In this document: one piece after another, positions 1 through 8,749 of the stretch
How positions within the stretch are numbered: the stretch's first letter is position 1
Layout of the letters: every line of letters starts with the position of its first letter
Assembly: GCA_964533865.1 (NCBI GenBank)
Contig: CAZHRC010000006.1
Coordinates: 1 to 64,000 of the forward strand
DNA length: 64,000 nt
Reading direction: 5' to 3'
DNA from: CAZHRC01 sp964533865
GTDB lineage: Bacteria; Bacillota; Clostridia; Tissierellales; Peptoniphilaceae
Notes under the pieces: generated by a model
What the model was told of the DNA's origin: nothing
What the model saw: the letters and a program-made list of their open reading frames with translations, nothing else
Database searches by the model: none
Made by a program: the position numbers and the translations under genes

Positions 1-55
1 GCGCACGTGGTTTGGGACCATGGGGCCGGGGGTTCAAATCCTCTCACCCCGACCA
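1..55 (+). tRNA. tRNA-Pro (TGG), 5' part outside window
   Basis: The 3' part of a proline tRNA: the anticodon arm with TGG at 13-15, the variable loop, the T arm and the encoded CCA end at 53-55. It matches the complete copy at 104-180 except for one base in the T loop (TTCAAATC here, TTCGAATC there). The acceptor 5' strand and D arm lie before the window. Confidence 0.93.
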
Positions 56-103
56 AGTTTTTTTTTGTCATTTTAACAGTAAAAAGGTATGAGCAGGTTG
101 TAG

Positions 104-180
104 CGGGGTGTAGCGCAGTCCGGTAGCGCACGTGGTTTGGGACCATGGGGCCGGGGGTTCGAATCCTCTCACCCCGACCA
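104..180 (+). tRNA. tRNA-Pro (TGG)
   Basis: A complete 77-base proline tRNA. The acceptor stem CGGGGTG pairs with CACCCCG, the anticodon stem CGTGG/CCATG carries TGG at 138-140, and CCA is encoded. It is the middle of three tandem proline tRNAs and nearly identical to the copy on its left. Confidence 0.97.
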
Positions 181-221
181 AGCTTTTATCTTTTACCGTT
201 AAATTATTCGTCGTGGAGCAG

Positions 222-298
222 CGGGGTGTAGCGCAGCCCGGTAGCGCGCATGGTTCGGGACCATGAAGCCGGAGGTTCAAATCCTCTCACTCCGACCA
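222..298 (+). tRNA. tRNA-Pro (CGG)
   Basis: A complete 77-base proline tRNA with anticodon CGG at 256-258 inside the stem CATGG/CCATG. The acceptor stem CGGGGTG pairs with CACTCCG with one G-T pair, and CCA is encoded. It reads CCG codons, complementing the two TGG copies before it. Confidence 0.96.
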
Positions 299-332
299 AT
301 ACTGATGAAGGAAATCCTTCAATATAACATGG

Positions 333-364
333 AGCTTGGTCCTGGATGGGACTGGGCTTTTTTT
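333..364 (+). terminator. terminator of the tRNA-Pro cluster
   Basis: AGCTTGGTCC pairs with GGGACTGGGCT through ten pairs (several G-T) around a short loop and is followed by a run of T. It separates the tRNA cluster from tsaE. Confidence 0.75.
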
Positions 365-389
365 CGTTTTAGGAATCTAGGAGGTTGAC

Positions 390-860
390 GTGTCGTATAT
401 ACTATCATCGTTGGAAGATACTCAGCGATTGGCCAAGGTCATCGCAAATTTTATGGCAGTTGGCGATGTATTCTCTTTGAAAGGGGACTTGGGCAGCGGA
501 AAAACGACGTTGGTTCAGCAGATTGGCAAAGCCTTTGGTGTGAGCGATCACATCACCAGCCCTACCTTTTCAATTGTTCACAGCTACGAATCTCAGTATC
601 CGCTGTACCATTTGGATTTGTATCGGTTGGATTCGCCAGGAGAACTTGAAGCTATCGATTATGAAACATATTTTTATCCCGATGATGGGGTGACTTTTAT
701 AGAGTGGGCCGAGCGTGGCATAGGTTACGTTCCAGATAACATGATAGAAATCGAATTGAAACATCGAGAGGGCAATTGTCGATCCGTTGCAATCGGTGGA
801 GGATCGATACGGTCAAAAGCGTTAATACAGGAGCTTAACAATGAGAATTTTAGCGATTGA
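390..860 (+). CDS. tsaE: tRNA t6A biosynthesis ATPase TsaE
   Basis: A 156-residue cytoplasmic P-loop ATPase that works with TsaB and TsaD to place threonylcarbamoyl on A37 of ANN-decoding tRNAs. The Walker A motif GDLGSGKTT is at about residues 32-40, followed by the family's SPTFSIVH segment and the acidic WAE region near residue 108. The length is normal for the family. I chose the GTG at 390 because CTAGGAGG lies just upstream and the N-terminus then fits the family. It overlaps tsaB by 20 bases and heads the tsaE-tsaB-rimI-tsaD operon. Confidence 0.95.
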   Translation: MSYILSSLEDTQRLAKVIANFMAVGDVFSLKGDLGSGKTTLVQQIGKAFGVSDHITSPTFSIVHSYESQYPLYHLDLYRLDSPGELEAIDYETYFYPDDGVTFIEWAERGIGYVPDNMIEIELKHREGNCRSVAIGGGSIRSKALIQELNNENFSD

Positions 861-1527
861 TACAGCGACGATGGTCACCAGTGTCTGTCTTTGGGAAGAC
901 CATAAGATCATAGGGGACTACAGTGTCAACCAAGCCAAGACCCATAGTGAAAGCTTGATGCAGATGAGCGAGCAACTGTTGAAAGATCTCAATCTTACTT
1001 ATGAGGATATGGATGTGTTTGCCGTTTCCAAAGGCCCAGGCTCCTTTACGGGGCTACGCATCGGGATAACTACGGCTAAAACTCTGGCACAGGTGACGGG
1101 TAAACCTCTTGTTGGAATCTCCACACTTGAAGCGTTGGCATACAATGTCTTTTCGGACAAACCTGTCCTTGCGGTGATGGATGCGAGAGGGGGTCGGGTT
1201 TATGCTGGGCTTTATAAAAAGGGACAGCAGACTGGTTTAAAACCAGACCTCTACCAATGCTCAGATCTTGTTCTAAAACTTAAGGCGATGGGTGAGCCGA
1301 TAGTCGTTGTCGGCGAAGGTTGGCAGACCAATCTCAAGCTGTTTGAAGAGATGTTGTTTGATAAGACGCCAGCACCTTTTAACAACTGTATCGCGCGTTC
1401 AATCGCCCAATTGGCTTATGAACGCTATAGGGTTGGCGATTGGGACGATTGGCGTACCCTCGCACCGGATTATTATCGCAAATCTCAAGCCCAACGGGAT
1501 TTAGAAGCGAAGGGTACTACTCGATGA
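841..1527 (+). CDS. tsaB: tRNA t6A biosynthesis protein TsaB
   Basis: A 228-residue ASKHA-fold protein, the non-catalytic partner of TsaD in t6A synthesis. The N-terminal strand MRILAIDTA and the KGPGSFTGLRIG motif near residues 63-74 are diagnostic. The C-terminal half is shorter and more divergent than TsaD, as is usual for TsaB. The start ATG has AGGAGC upstream and lies inside the end of tsaE. Its stop overlaps the rimI start (ATGA at 1524-1527), so translation is probably coupled. Confidence 0.95.
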   Translation: MRILAIDTATMVTSVCLWEDHKIIGDYSVNQAKTHSESLMQMSEQLLKDLNLTYEDMDVFAVSKGPGSFTGLRIGITTAKTLAQVTGKPLVGISTLEALAYNVFSDKPVLAVMDARGGRVYAGLYKKGQQTGLKPDLYQCSDLVLKLKAMGEPIVVVGEGWQTNLKLFEEMLFDKTPAPFNNCIARSIAQLAYERYRVGDWDDWRTLAPDYYRKSQAQRDLEAKGTTR

Positions 1528-1985
1528 AATCTTATTTTCGCAAAATGACGGCAAGCGATGTGGAGAAAGTTTATGCCATTGAAAATGAAGCCTTTGCTAC
1601 GCCATGGACCCGTCAGAGTTTGAAAAATGAAATCGAAAAGAATAAATTGGCTCATTATATGGTTCTTGTCGATGGTGAGACGGAAGATCTTATCGGCTAT
1701 TTTGGATTGTGGATTATCCTTGACGAAGCGGATATTACCAATATCGCCGTGGCAAAAGCCTATCGAGGTCGAGGTTACGGCTCAAAGTTAATGGAGCAAT
1801 TGATCACCTACGTGCGCAACAAGGGTATTCGTCAGTTGACTTTAGAGGTGCGACGTTTTAACGAGCCAGCTAAAAAACTCTACGAAAAATACGGATTTGA
1901 AGTCAAAGGTATGCGCAAGGGCTACTATTTGGACAACGGCGAAGATGCCCTTATTATGTGGCTCTACTTAGAGGAGGAATCATGA
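1524..1985 (+). CDS. rimI: ribosomal protein S18 alanine N-acetyltransferase RimI
   Basis: A 153-residue GNAT-fold acetyltransferase, expected to acetylate the N-terminus of ribosomal protein S18 (in Firmicutes the target is less certain). The acetyl-CoA-binding motif RGRGYGSKL lies at about residues 81-89, followed by the family's LEVRRFNEPAKKLYEKYGF segment. An in-frame start exists at 1440, but it lies inside tsaB and adds residues foreign to the family. The ATG at 1524 overlaps the tsaB stop and gives the normal length. The 3' end overlaps tsaD (ATGA at 1982-1985). Confidence 0.92.
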   Translation: MKSYFRKMTASDVEKVYAIENEAFATPWTRQSLKNEIEKNKLAHYMVLVDGETEDLIGYFGLWIILDEADITNIAVAKAYRGRGYGSKLMEQLITYVRNKGIRQLTLEVRRFNEPAKKLYEKYGFEVKGMRKGYYLDNGEDALIMWLYLEEES

Positions 1986-2995
1986 AAGATACGATAACGC
2001 TTTTAGCGATCGAAACATCCTGCGATGAAACCTCGGTTGCTATTGTCAAAAACGGACGAGACGTCGTCGCCAATATTGTGTCGTCGCAAATCGATGAACA
2101 CCGAAAGTTTGGCGGAGTCGTTCCAGAGATCGCATCGCGAATGCATTTGGAAGCGATGAACAATATAGTGGAAGAAGCACTCGAAGTGGGGAATATGACC
2201 TTTAGCGACATCGATGTGGTGGGGGTGACCAAAGGGCCGGGCTTGATCGGGGCTCTTTTAGTGGGGATCACCTGCGCCAAAGCGTTGAGTGCCGTTTTGG
2301 ATATCCCCTTGGTGGGCGTCAACCACATGCAAGGCCACATTTGTGCAAACTACATCGCTCATCCAGACTTAGAACCGCCGTTTATTGCATTGGTGGTATC
2401 TGGGGGACACACTTACTTGATCGAAGTGGAAGATTATCAAAACTACACCATTTTAGGCCGTACGCGAGATGATGCGGCGGGAGAGTCCTACGACAAAGTG
2501 GCGCGCGCCATGGGATTGGGTTATCCTGGTGGTCCTGAAGTCGACCGTTTAGCACTTCATGGCAATCCTGAAGCCATCGCCTTTCCGAGGATAATGCTGG
2601 AAAAAGACAGCTACGACTTTTCTTTTAGTGGGCTAAAAACCGCAGTGCTCAACTATTTAAACAATTGTCACCAAAAAGAAGAGGAAATAGTAGTGGAGGA
2701 TGTGTGTGCGAGCTTTCAACAAGCGGTGCTCGACGTTCTCCACGACAAGACCTTCCGACTGTTGAAAGAAACCGGTCACAAAAAATTGGTGGTCTCCGGC
2801 GGCGTCGCTGCCAACGGTGGATTGAGGCGCATCCTTGCCAAAACCTGCGAAGAGAAGGGGATAGCGCTTTATTTTCCACCACTGGAGCTGTGCACGGACA
2901 ACGCTGCAATGATCGGTTGTGCGGCTTACTATGATTACATGGCGGGGAAACGATCAGACCTGACGATGAGGGTCTATCCCAACCTCGAACTCTAA
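1982..2995 (+). CDS. tsaD: tRNA N6-threonylcarbamoyladenosine synthase TsaD
   Basis: A 337-residue catalytic subunit of the t6A complex, which transfers the threonylcarbamoyl group to A37. It has the N-terminal LAIETSCDETS motif, the metal-binding histidines in NHMQGH (about residues 111-116), the SGGHT phosphate loop and the C-terminal LCTDNAAMIG motif. The ATG at 1982 follows GAGGAGGAAT and overlaps the rimI stop. It closes the four-gene t6A operon. The length and motifs are standard. Confidence 0.97.
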   Translation: MKDTITLLAIETSCDETSVAIVKNGRDVVANIVSSQIDEHRKFGGVVPEIASRMHLEAMNNIVEEALEVGNMTFSDIDVVGVTKGPGLIGALLVGITCAKALSAVLDIPLVGVNHMQGHICANYIAHPDLEPPFIALVVSGGHTYLIEVEDYQNYTILGRTRDDAAGESYDKVARAMGLGYPGGPEVDRLALHGNPEAIAFPRIMLEKDSYDFSFSGLKTAVLNYLNNCHQKEEEIVVEDVCASFQQAVLDVLHDKTFRLLKETGHKKLVVSGGVAANGGLRRILAKTCEEKGIALYFPPLELCTDNAAMIGCAAYYDYMAGKRSDLTMRVYPNLEL

Positions 2996-3020
2996 AAAGT
3001 CAAAGACAAAGGAGGTAACG

Positions 3021-3737
3021 ATGAAATGTATTATGGATTTACACACCCACACAGTGGCGAGTATTCATGCCTATAGTACCGTTCACGAAAACGTGAGCGA
3101 AGCGGCTTCTAAAAGTTTAACACTACTCGGCATCTCGGATCACGGATACGGCATGCGACATACGACTGTGCGGGATTATTTTTTGAATTTTCGTGTGATT
3201 CCTGACGTGGTGTCAGGGGTGCGACTACTCAAAGGGGTAGAAGCGAATATCAGCAATTACGACGGCAACCTCGAAGAAGGGGATATTCTCGATCGAGTGG
3301 ACTATGCTATCGCGAGTCTACACCCTAACTGCATCTTGCCAGGATCTATGGCTCAAAATACCCAGGCGGTTATTAAAGCCATCGAAAATCCACAAATTCA
3401 AATTTTAGGCCATCCTGACGATGGACGGTTCAAACTGGACTATGAAAAAGTGGTTAAAGCCGCTGTGGCAAACAATGTGGCCATTGAAGTTAACAACAAG
3501 TCCCTATCGCCAAATAGCTATCGCTTAAACGCCAAGGAAAACTTGAGGGTTTTGCTTGCGCTCTGCGAAAAATACGACGCCAAAGTGGTCATGAGTAGCG
3601 ATGCTCACATGTGCAACGAAGTTGGTGACATGGGCTATGCGATCGCTCTACTCGAAGAACTCGATTTTCCGGAGCGGTTAGTCATCAATACGGAAATGAG
3701 CCGATTGGAAGCACTTTTAGATAAAAGAATAATGTAG
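3021..3737 (+). CDS. PHP-domain phosphoesterase, YcdX type
   Basis: A 238-residue PHP-superfamily protein, expected to be a metal-dependent phosphoesterase in the cytoplasm. The N-terminal metal motif DLHTHT (residues 6-11), the SDHG motif near residue 40, GVEAN near 72, SLHPN near 98, GHPDD near 134 and the late SSDAHM motif near 192 match the YcdX-type trinuclear-metal family. The physiological substrate is not known for most members. It follows tsaD by 25 bases with a strong AAAGGAGG site, so it may be read with the t6A operon. Confidence 0.85.
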   Translation: MKCIMDLHTHTVASIHAYSTVHENVSEAASKSLTLLGISDHGYGMRHTTVRDYFLNFRVIPDVVSGVRLLKGVEANISNYDGNLEEGDILDRVDYAIASLHPNCILPGSMAQNTQAVIKAIENPQIQILGHPDDGRFKLDYEKVVKAAVANNVAIEVNNKSLSPNSYRLNAKENLRVLLALCEKYDAKVVMSSDAHMCNEVGDMGYAIALLEELDFPERLVINTEMSRLEALLDKRIM

Positions 3738-3751
3738 CGATGATAAAAAAA

Positions 3752-3791
3752 GACGGGATGCCTCTCCGAGAGGTCACCCCGTTTATTTTTT
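3752..3791. terminator. bidirectional terminator between the PHP gene and ridA
   Basis: A long stem (ACGGGATG.CCTCT / AGAGG.TCACCCCGT) around a CCG loop, flanked by a T run on the right and an A run on the left. It can stop both the rightward PHP transcript and the leftward ridA transcript. Confidence 0.85.
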
Positions 3792-3829
3792 GCGTTTAAG
3801 TCTGTGCAGCGCCAGTTGAGTGATAGCGA

Positions 3830-4207
3830 TTAAAGAACAGCGATCGCTTCGATTTCGATAACGGCGTCTTTAGGCAATTTAGCGACTTGAACAAGTGCGC
3901 GAGCTGGTTTGTGATCGCCAAAAAAGTCGGTGTAGACTTTGTTGATCACATCGAAATCGCCCATATCTTTAACGAAGACGTTAACTTTAGCGATGGACTC
4001 TAATTTTCCGCCACCTGCTTCGACGATGGCCAAAACGTTGGTCAAGCTGGCAAGCGTGGCTTTTTGAACGTCGGTTTGAAGTTCGCCGGTTGCCGTGTCG
4101 ATGGGTAGTTGTCCTGATGCGTAGATGACGCCGTTACCTTTTGCACCTTGGCTGTAAGGCCCGATGGCAGCAGGGGCGTTTGCGTTGTTAATAAATTCTA
4201 AACTCAT
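3830..4207 (-). CDS. ridA: RidA family 2-iminobutanoate/2-iminopropanoate deaminase
   Basis: A 125-residue YjgF/RidA-family enzyme that hydrolyses reactive enamine/imine intermediates made by PLP enzymes such as threonine dehydratase. It has the AIGPYSQG segment, GQLP, the arginine-containing ARALVQVAKLPKDAVIEIEAIA region (R near residue 104) and the final glutamate typical of active RidA. I chose the ATG at 4207 because AGGAGG sits seven bases upstream. A TTG at 4225 would place that site inside the gene. It is a single-gene unit. Confidence 0.94.
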   Translation of the reverse strand: MSLEFINNANAPAAIGPYSQGAKGNGVIYASGQLPIDTATGELQTDVQKATLASLTNVLAIVEAGGGKLESIAKVNVFVKDMGDFDVINKVYTDFFGDHKPARALVQVAKLPKDAVIEIEAIAVL

Positions 4208-4427
4208 GGAATCCTCCTGATTCAATTAATGTCGGTCAATTATATTATACATCTTCATCCTTCATCTTATCAAGGATTTCTACAGAATAATTTTCCAATG
4301 GAACAGAAAATGGGGATAACACCTCCGGTTTTCCCGAAATCGTTACTTCTTTTTAACATTTAGACTCAAAAACAGGAAAAGTTACAAAATAATGACAAAA
4401 ACCATGGCGTTTTGTAGCCCTTTCATA

Positions 4428-4433
4428 TATAAT
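4428..4433 (+). promoter_or_regulatory. -10 element for the CWB2/amidase gene
   Basis: A perfect TATAAT 50 bases before the start codon. No good -35 hexamer lies at standard spacing, so an activator or extended -10 may be needed. Confidence 0.4.
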
Positions 4434-4482
4434 AAAACAGGTAAACACATCGGAATAGAAGCACAGAATAAGGAGAAGACCA

Positions 4483-6996
4483 ATGGAAATCATAAAGAAA
4501 GTCGTCTCACTCGCACTTGTACTCGCTCTACTCATCGGTTATGCGCCAATTGCATCAGCCGATGAAGGAAGTCTTTCGATACCAAACGAGGAATTCTCAT
4601 TGGATTTAAAGGTATCAACAGTACAAGCGGTAGTTGGGACGACGATAAAAGCGAATTTTAAATCTCCAGAAGACAGTGGCATCACCGTCCTTTCACTGAC
4701 CTACCAAAAGCCCTCTGGCCAACAACTGATCGTCACACCAGAAGAAGACGATCACAGTGGGCAACAGGTGGTTGAGTGGGCAGCTGATGAAGTAGGCATA
4801 TGGCGTTTAGTGGCGATTGAAACATCGGCCAACGGCGCAGCAACTACTTACGATGGCAGTTATTTTTACGGGGATGTGGAAGTCGTCCAGTCGATAGCGG
4901 ACATCTACGGACCGGAAACGACCTATCCCGTATTGGATGCTTCTACCTTTGATGATGGCATGACCGTTGCAATCGAAGACTTTATCTATGCTATCGGCGG
5001 TGTTAGAGGTTTTGACCAATCCGGTAACCCTTTAGAAATCGATGTTGAGGTCGCTGGTGCAGAATTTTCAGGTTATTACAGCATCTATAACGATGGGCTT
5101 TCTTTGGAAACTCAAACCGAGAGCGCATTAAAGCCGGCGTTAGGCCATTATACAGCGACGTTTCACTTAGAAGGGGCAAAAAGTATCGAACGGTCATTTA
5201 GCGTCGTTGCCGATACGGCTCAAGCCTCATTCATCCGATTAGCGGCAGACGAAAAAGTATACACTAGCCGATTAAGTGGCGGCGATCGCTTTACGACGGC
5301 TACGGCTGTGAGTAAAAGCTACCGTGGCCAATCGGATAATGTGATTTTAGTGACCTCCCACGAATTTGCCGATGCTTTGGCGGCGGCAAGTATTGCAGGA
5401 CAACTTAAAGCCCCCATCCTCTACACATGGGTTGACGGTATTCAAAAAGACACCTTGGCGGAAATCAATCGCCTAGGGGCTAAAAATATTTACATTATCG
5501 GCGGAACGAGCCGAGTTGGGCAAGCCCAAGAAAACGAACTAAAGAAAACCTTCAAGGTGACGCGAATCGTAGGCGGCGATCGCTTCGAAACGGCGGTAAA
5601 AGTCGCTCAAACCGTTGGCACCATCAAAAAGCCTACAAAAGCCTTTCTCGTCAACTTTGAAAAAGCGCCAGATGCGCTAACGGCAGGCTCCATGGCCTCT
5701 ATGAACGGTTATCCGATTCTTTATACCTTGCCTGGGGCCATACCCGCTAACGTGCGTGCTTACTTGACGGAAAACGCCATCGAAGAAGTGATCATCGTTG
5801 GTGGAAATGAAGTGGTCACGCCTGCAGCGGAAAGTGCAGCAAAGGCACTCGTCAAGAAAGTGACTCGCATCGCTGGTACCGATCGCTATGATACGGCGGC
5901 GACTTTTGCGAAAAACTATTTTAAAGACGCGACCAAAATCGTAGTCGCAAGCGGAGAAAATGGCTCCTATCCTGATGCCCTTTCCGCGGGGCCTTTTGCA
6001 GGAAGTCTTAACGCACCTGTTTTATTGACTGCTAAAGGCGCTTTGCCAAAGAGCATAGGCCAGTATATCGATAGTTTGAAAGTTGACCAAGCCTTCGTCA
6101 CCGGTGGTGGAGAAGTGGTCACCGATGGCGTGTTTAATGCGGTGAATGGGCAAGTGAAGACGATCGTTGCAAAACTTTCCGAGCTCTCTACTCAAAAAGA
6201 TGCAACACCAGCTCCAACACCAGTCCCAACCCCTGCACCGGCACCTAAAGCGGCACCAGCTCCTGCGCCAAAACCTGCACCGGTAGCGGTGGACACTAAA
6301 CCAGTGGTTAAAAAAATCGAGCCAAAATACATCGCTCCAAGAAAACCCACAGCAGATAAGCCAATTAAAATCATGTTGGACCCAGGTCACGGGTGGCGTT
6401 ACAACCAAGGTATCGATAGATCCTACTTTGAAGGGGAAATGAACATCAAATTGTCTTACATGCTAAAAGCAGAACTTCAAAAGTACGGTTTCGTCGTCGG
6501 GATTACTCGTTCAAAGAACGGTCAATACACCGATGCTGCATCGGTATTAGCTTTTGAAAAGCTCTTTGCTGGAAACCACGGCCACTCGAGTATCAATAAT
6601 CAAATTTGGTCCTTGAAGCACCGAGGTGAAATGGGCGAAGGTTACGATCTATTGCTTTCCGTCCACTCCAATGCGATTTCGAGCTCTTCGACGAGAGGAA
6701 CCGAAATCTTTGACAGTGTGACACGACCAAACAAAGCTCTAGCGGACGTGTTGTGCAAGACCATCGTCAATGCCTTTGGCCACAACAGCCGTGGGGTTAA
6801 GTATAAAGCGATGGAAGAAGATGGCGACAACTGGTACGGCATCCTTCGTTTTTCGAGAGCCACTCACAGCATGTTGGTGGAGCATGGCTTCCACTCCAAC
6901 AGCGCAGACGTGAAGTTACTTAAAGACGATGCCTTCCTGCAAAAAATGGCAGCAGCAGAAGCCAAAGCCATTGCCAATTACTACGGTATGAACTAA
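4483..6996 (+). CDS. secreted CWB2-repeat N-acetylmuramoyl-L-alanine amidase
   Basis: An 837-residue exported cell-wall hydrolase. Residues 1-26 form a signal peptide (KK, hydrophobic core, ASA-D cleavage). An N-terminal region of about 230 residues is not recognised. Three cell-wall-binding type 2 repeats follow, opening at LSGGDRFTTA (about residue 265), IVGGDRFETA (about 363) and IAGTDRYDTA (about 462). CWB2 triplets bind anionic wall polymers. A Pro/Ala linker (about 570-610) leads to an amidase_3 domain from about 628. Zinc ligands are visible: H in DPGHG, E in FEGEMN, H in SVHSNA. The catalytic E is in VEHGFHS. It is monocistronic with an AAGGAG site before the ATG. Confidence 0.93.
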   Translation: MEIIKKVVSLALVLALLIGYAPIASADEGSLSIPNEEFSLDLKVSTVQAVVGTTIKANFKSPEDSGITVLSLTYQKPSGQQLIVTPEEDDHSGQQVVEWAADEVGIWRLVAIETSANGAATTYDGSYFYGDVEVVQSIADIYGPETTYPVLDASTFDDGMTVAIEDFIYAIGGVRGFDQSGNPLEIDVEVAGAEFSGYYSIYNDGLSLETQTESALKPALGHYTATFHLEGAKSIERSFSVVADTAQASFIRLAADEKVYTSRLSGGDRFTTATAVSKSYRGQSDNVILVTSHEFADALAAASIAGQLKAPILYTWVDGIQKDTLAEINRLGAKNIYIIGGTSRVGQAQENELKKTFKVTRIVGGDRFETAVKVAQTVGTIKKPTKAFLVNFEKAPDALTAGSMASMNGYPILYTLPGAIPANVRAYLTENAIEEVIIVGGNEVVTPAAESAAKALVKKVTRIAGTDRYDTAATFAKNYFKDATKIVVASGENGSYPDALSAGPFAGSLNAPVLLTAKGALPKSIGQYIDSLKVDQAFVTGGGEVVTDGVFNAVNGQVKTIVAKLSELSTQKDATPAPTPVPTPAPAPKAAPAPAPKPAPVAVDTKPVVKKIEPKYIAPRKPTADKPIKIMLDPGHGWRYNQGIDRSYFEGEMNIKLSYMLKAELQKYGFVVGITRSKNGQYTDAASVLAFEKLFAGNHGHSSINNQIWSLKHRGEMGEGYDLLLSVHSNAISSSSTRGTEIFDSVTRPNKALADVLCKTIVNAFGHNSRGVKYKAMEEDGDNWYGILRFSRATHSMLVEHGFHSNSADVKLLKDDAFLQKMAAAEAKAIANYYGMN

Positions 6997-7001
6997 CATC
7001 A

Positions 7002-7032
7002 AACCTCTCTTTCTTCGGAAAGAGAGGTTTTG
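7002..7032 (+). terminator. terminator of the amidase gene
   Basis: AACCTCTCTTTC pairs perfectly with GAAAGAGAGGTT across a TTCG tetraloop, followed by TTTTG. Confidence 0.92.
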
Positions 7033-7134
7033 TGCATACTATGACCGAGATCGCGTCATTTATGCGCTTTGTGTAGCTTTTTTTGCAAAGGTGCAAAAAG
7101 TTTCATCTTAGTTTCGTTTAAGACGTGGAAAAAG

Positions 7135-7401
7135 CTAATACTTGTACAAATACCATTTACAGGATGAGATTTCATAGCGCAGTTCAAAGCGGCGGTGGCG
7201 GCGGTGAATGATGCCTTCGCAGTCGTAGCAAATCATGGTGTTGCCGGCGTGGCGGTTTTCTCGGGTGCAGAGGACGCGATCTACGGCGATGACGTGTTGC
7301 TCCTTTTCTGCGGGATCAGTTAGGCGAAACCGTAAAGGTTCCGGCGCTTTTCCGACTTGAAAATAGGCGATGGCCTCTATGGGCATCATAACGGTTTTCA
7401 T
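7135..7401 (-). CDS. small conserved protein downstream of dinB
   Basis: An 88-residue protein of unknown function. It is rich in basic residues and has cysteines near residues 45, 58 and 61 (MICYDCEG gives a CxxC-type pair) and near 80 (SSCKWYLYK). The ending ELRYEISSCKWYLY and the RFRLTD opening resemble a small family I remember beside DNA polymerase IV genes in Clostridia, but this is recollection. AGGAGG precedes the ATG. It lies 90 bases after dinB on the same strand and may share its LexA-controlled transcript. A metal site or a polymerase-accessory role is only a guess. Confidence 0.7.
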   Translation of the reverse strand: MKTVMMPIEAIAYFQVGKAPEPLRFRLTDPAEKEQHVIAVDRVLCTRENRHAGNTMICYDCEGIIHRRHRRFELRYEISSCKWYLYKY

Positions 7402-7491
7402 AAATTCCTCCTAAAAAACGAGAGCGGTAGATTTTTCCACAGGCCGAATTGGTCGGTGGGAGCGAGATCTCGAAGGTGATGGGAACGAGGT

Positions 7492-8730
7492 CTACAGAAT
7501 ACTGGACATCATCGGATAGGTTTCCTCTTGGATGACGCCGCCAATAACAGGGCGGATACCTGAGTGGAGAAAGGTTGCGCGTTGAACGGCATCGTTGCCG
7601 TAGCGTTTGCGAATGTTGTCCAGGCAGACGCCGATGCGGCTGTCTTTTTCTTCATAAGGGTCAAAAAAAGAGAGCTGGCACTGGGTGTTCGGGGAGAGAG
7701 CACGAACGCAAACTCCAAATTGGCGAAGGGGGACTCGATTCCACAAACGGTCAAAGAGGGTGAGAGCCACTTGAAAGATTTTAGAAGTGGAATCAGTGGC
7801 GGTGTAGATCTTCCTTTCGCAGCCATAACTGTTAAAGTCTTGATCTCGAAAGGAGACGCTGATGAGGCTGGTCAAGGATCGGTTTGCCCGCAGGCGCATC
7901 CCCACCATCTCACAAAGTCCTAGAATCACTTGAGAAGCTTCATTGTAGGAGATGATGTCAAAGGCGGTAGTGGTAGAGTTGCCAATGCTCTTTGGTGGAG
8001 AGGGATCTGTTCGGACCCTCGAATTTTCGATGCCGTTGGCGTATTCCCAGATGGTGATCCCCGGCTTTTTGAGCCATTGATAAATATAGGAGCGATCCAT
8101 GCGCGCCAAATCCCCAATGGTGTAAATCCCCCGGCCTTTTAACTTCTTTTCCGTTCGTCGGCCCACCATAAACAAATCCCCCACGGGTAAAGGCCACATT
8201 TTGGATGGGATATCTTCGGTGTAGAGGGTGTGGACTCGATCGGGTTTGGTGAAATCAGAGGCCACCTTAGCTAACAATTTGTTGTCTCCTATGCCCACGT
8301 TGACTGTAAAGCCTAGTTCTTCTCGAATCGCGTCTTTAATCCGATGAGCCAGTGCTTCAAAGTCGTTTTGCCTGCGGTTGATCTCACAAAACACCTCATC
8401 GATAGAAAAGCGTTGAATCGCTATGGAATAGGGTTCAATCGCCTGGATCATCGCGTCGCTAGCGGCGATGTAGCGAGAGTAATGGGGCGGGACAGATACC
8501 AGCTGGGGGCATTTTTTAAAGGCGGTGTACAAAGATTCGCCAGTTTGAACACCGAGTTTTTTTGCGGGAATGGATTTAGCGAGGACGATACCGTGGCGTT
8601 TTTTGGCATCGCCTCCCACGACGGAAGGGATGGTGCGCAGATCCAAAGTTTCCCCGTGTTGCAGTCGATAAGCCGCTTCCCAGGAGAGGTAGGCAGAGTT
8701 AACGTCGATATGAAAAATTTTAGTACCCAT
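7492..8730 (-). CDS. dinB: Y-family DNA polymerase (DNA polymerase IV, DinB type)
   Basis: A 412-residue translesion polymerase. The first metal ligand lies in FHIDVNSAYLSWEA (D at residue 7), and the second acidic site is in RFSIDEVFCEI near residues 105-115, where SIDE is invariant. The palm/fingers, thumb helix-hairpin-helix (IYTIGDLARMD near 205) and little finger follow. The AGGAGG before ATG 8730 decides the start, removing 14 residues of a longer reading frame. A perfect LexA box lies in its promoter spacer, so it is part of the SOS response. The neighbour downstream is the 88-residue protein. Confidence 0.94.
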   Translation of the reverse strand: MGTKIFHIDVNSAYLSWEAAYRLQHGETLDLRTIPSVVGGDAKKRHGIVLAKSIPAKKLGVQTGESLYTAFKKCPQLVSVPPHYSRYIAASDAMIQAIEPYSIAIQRFSIDEVFCEINRRQNDFEALAHRIKDAIREELGFTVNVGIGDNKLLAKVASDFTKPDRVHTLYTEDIPSKMWPLPVGDLFMVGRRTEKKLKGRGIYTIGDLARMDRSYIYQWLKKPGITIWEYANGIENSRVRTDPSPPKSIGNSTTTAFDIISYNEASQVILGLCEMVGMRLRANRSLTSLISVSFRDQDFNSYGCERKIYTATDSTSKIFQVALTLFDRLWNRVPLRQFGVCVRALSPNTQCQLSFFDPYEEKDSRIGVCLDNIRKRYGNDAVQRATFLHSGIRPVIGGVIQEETYPMMSSIL

Positions 8731-8749
8731 GGCAATCCTCCTAATTACC

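Noticed and set aside
68..280. 70-codon reverse frame across the proline tRNAs
   Set aside because: It lies wholly over two tRNA genes and their spacer and has no ribosome site. Its coding look comes from repeated tRNA sequence.
5260..6150. Three similar DNA segments taken for a tandem repeat array
   Set aside because: They are the diverged CWB2 protein repeats of one gene, not a nucleotide repeat or CRISPR. No CRISPR array exists in the window.
6022..6408. 128-codon reverse frame within the amidase gene, rich in Cys, Trp and Arg
   Set aside because: It is the antisense of the Pro/Ala-rich linker, and the plus strand encodes a clear CWB2/amidase protein.
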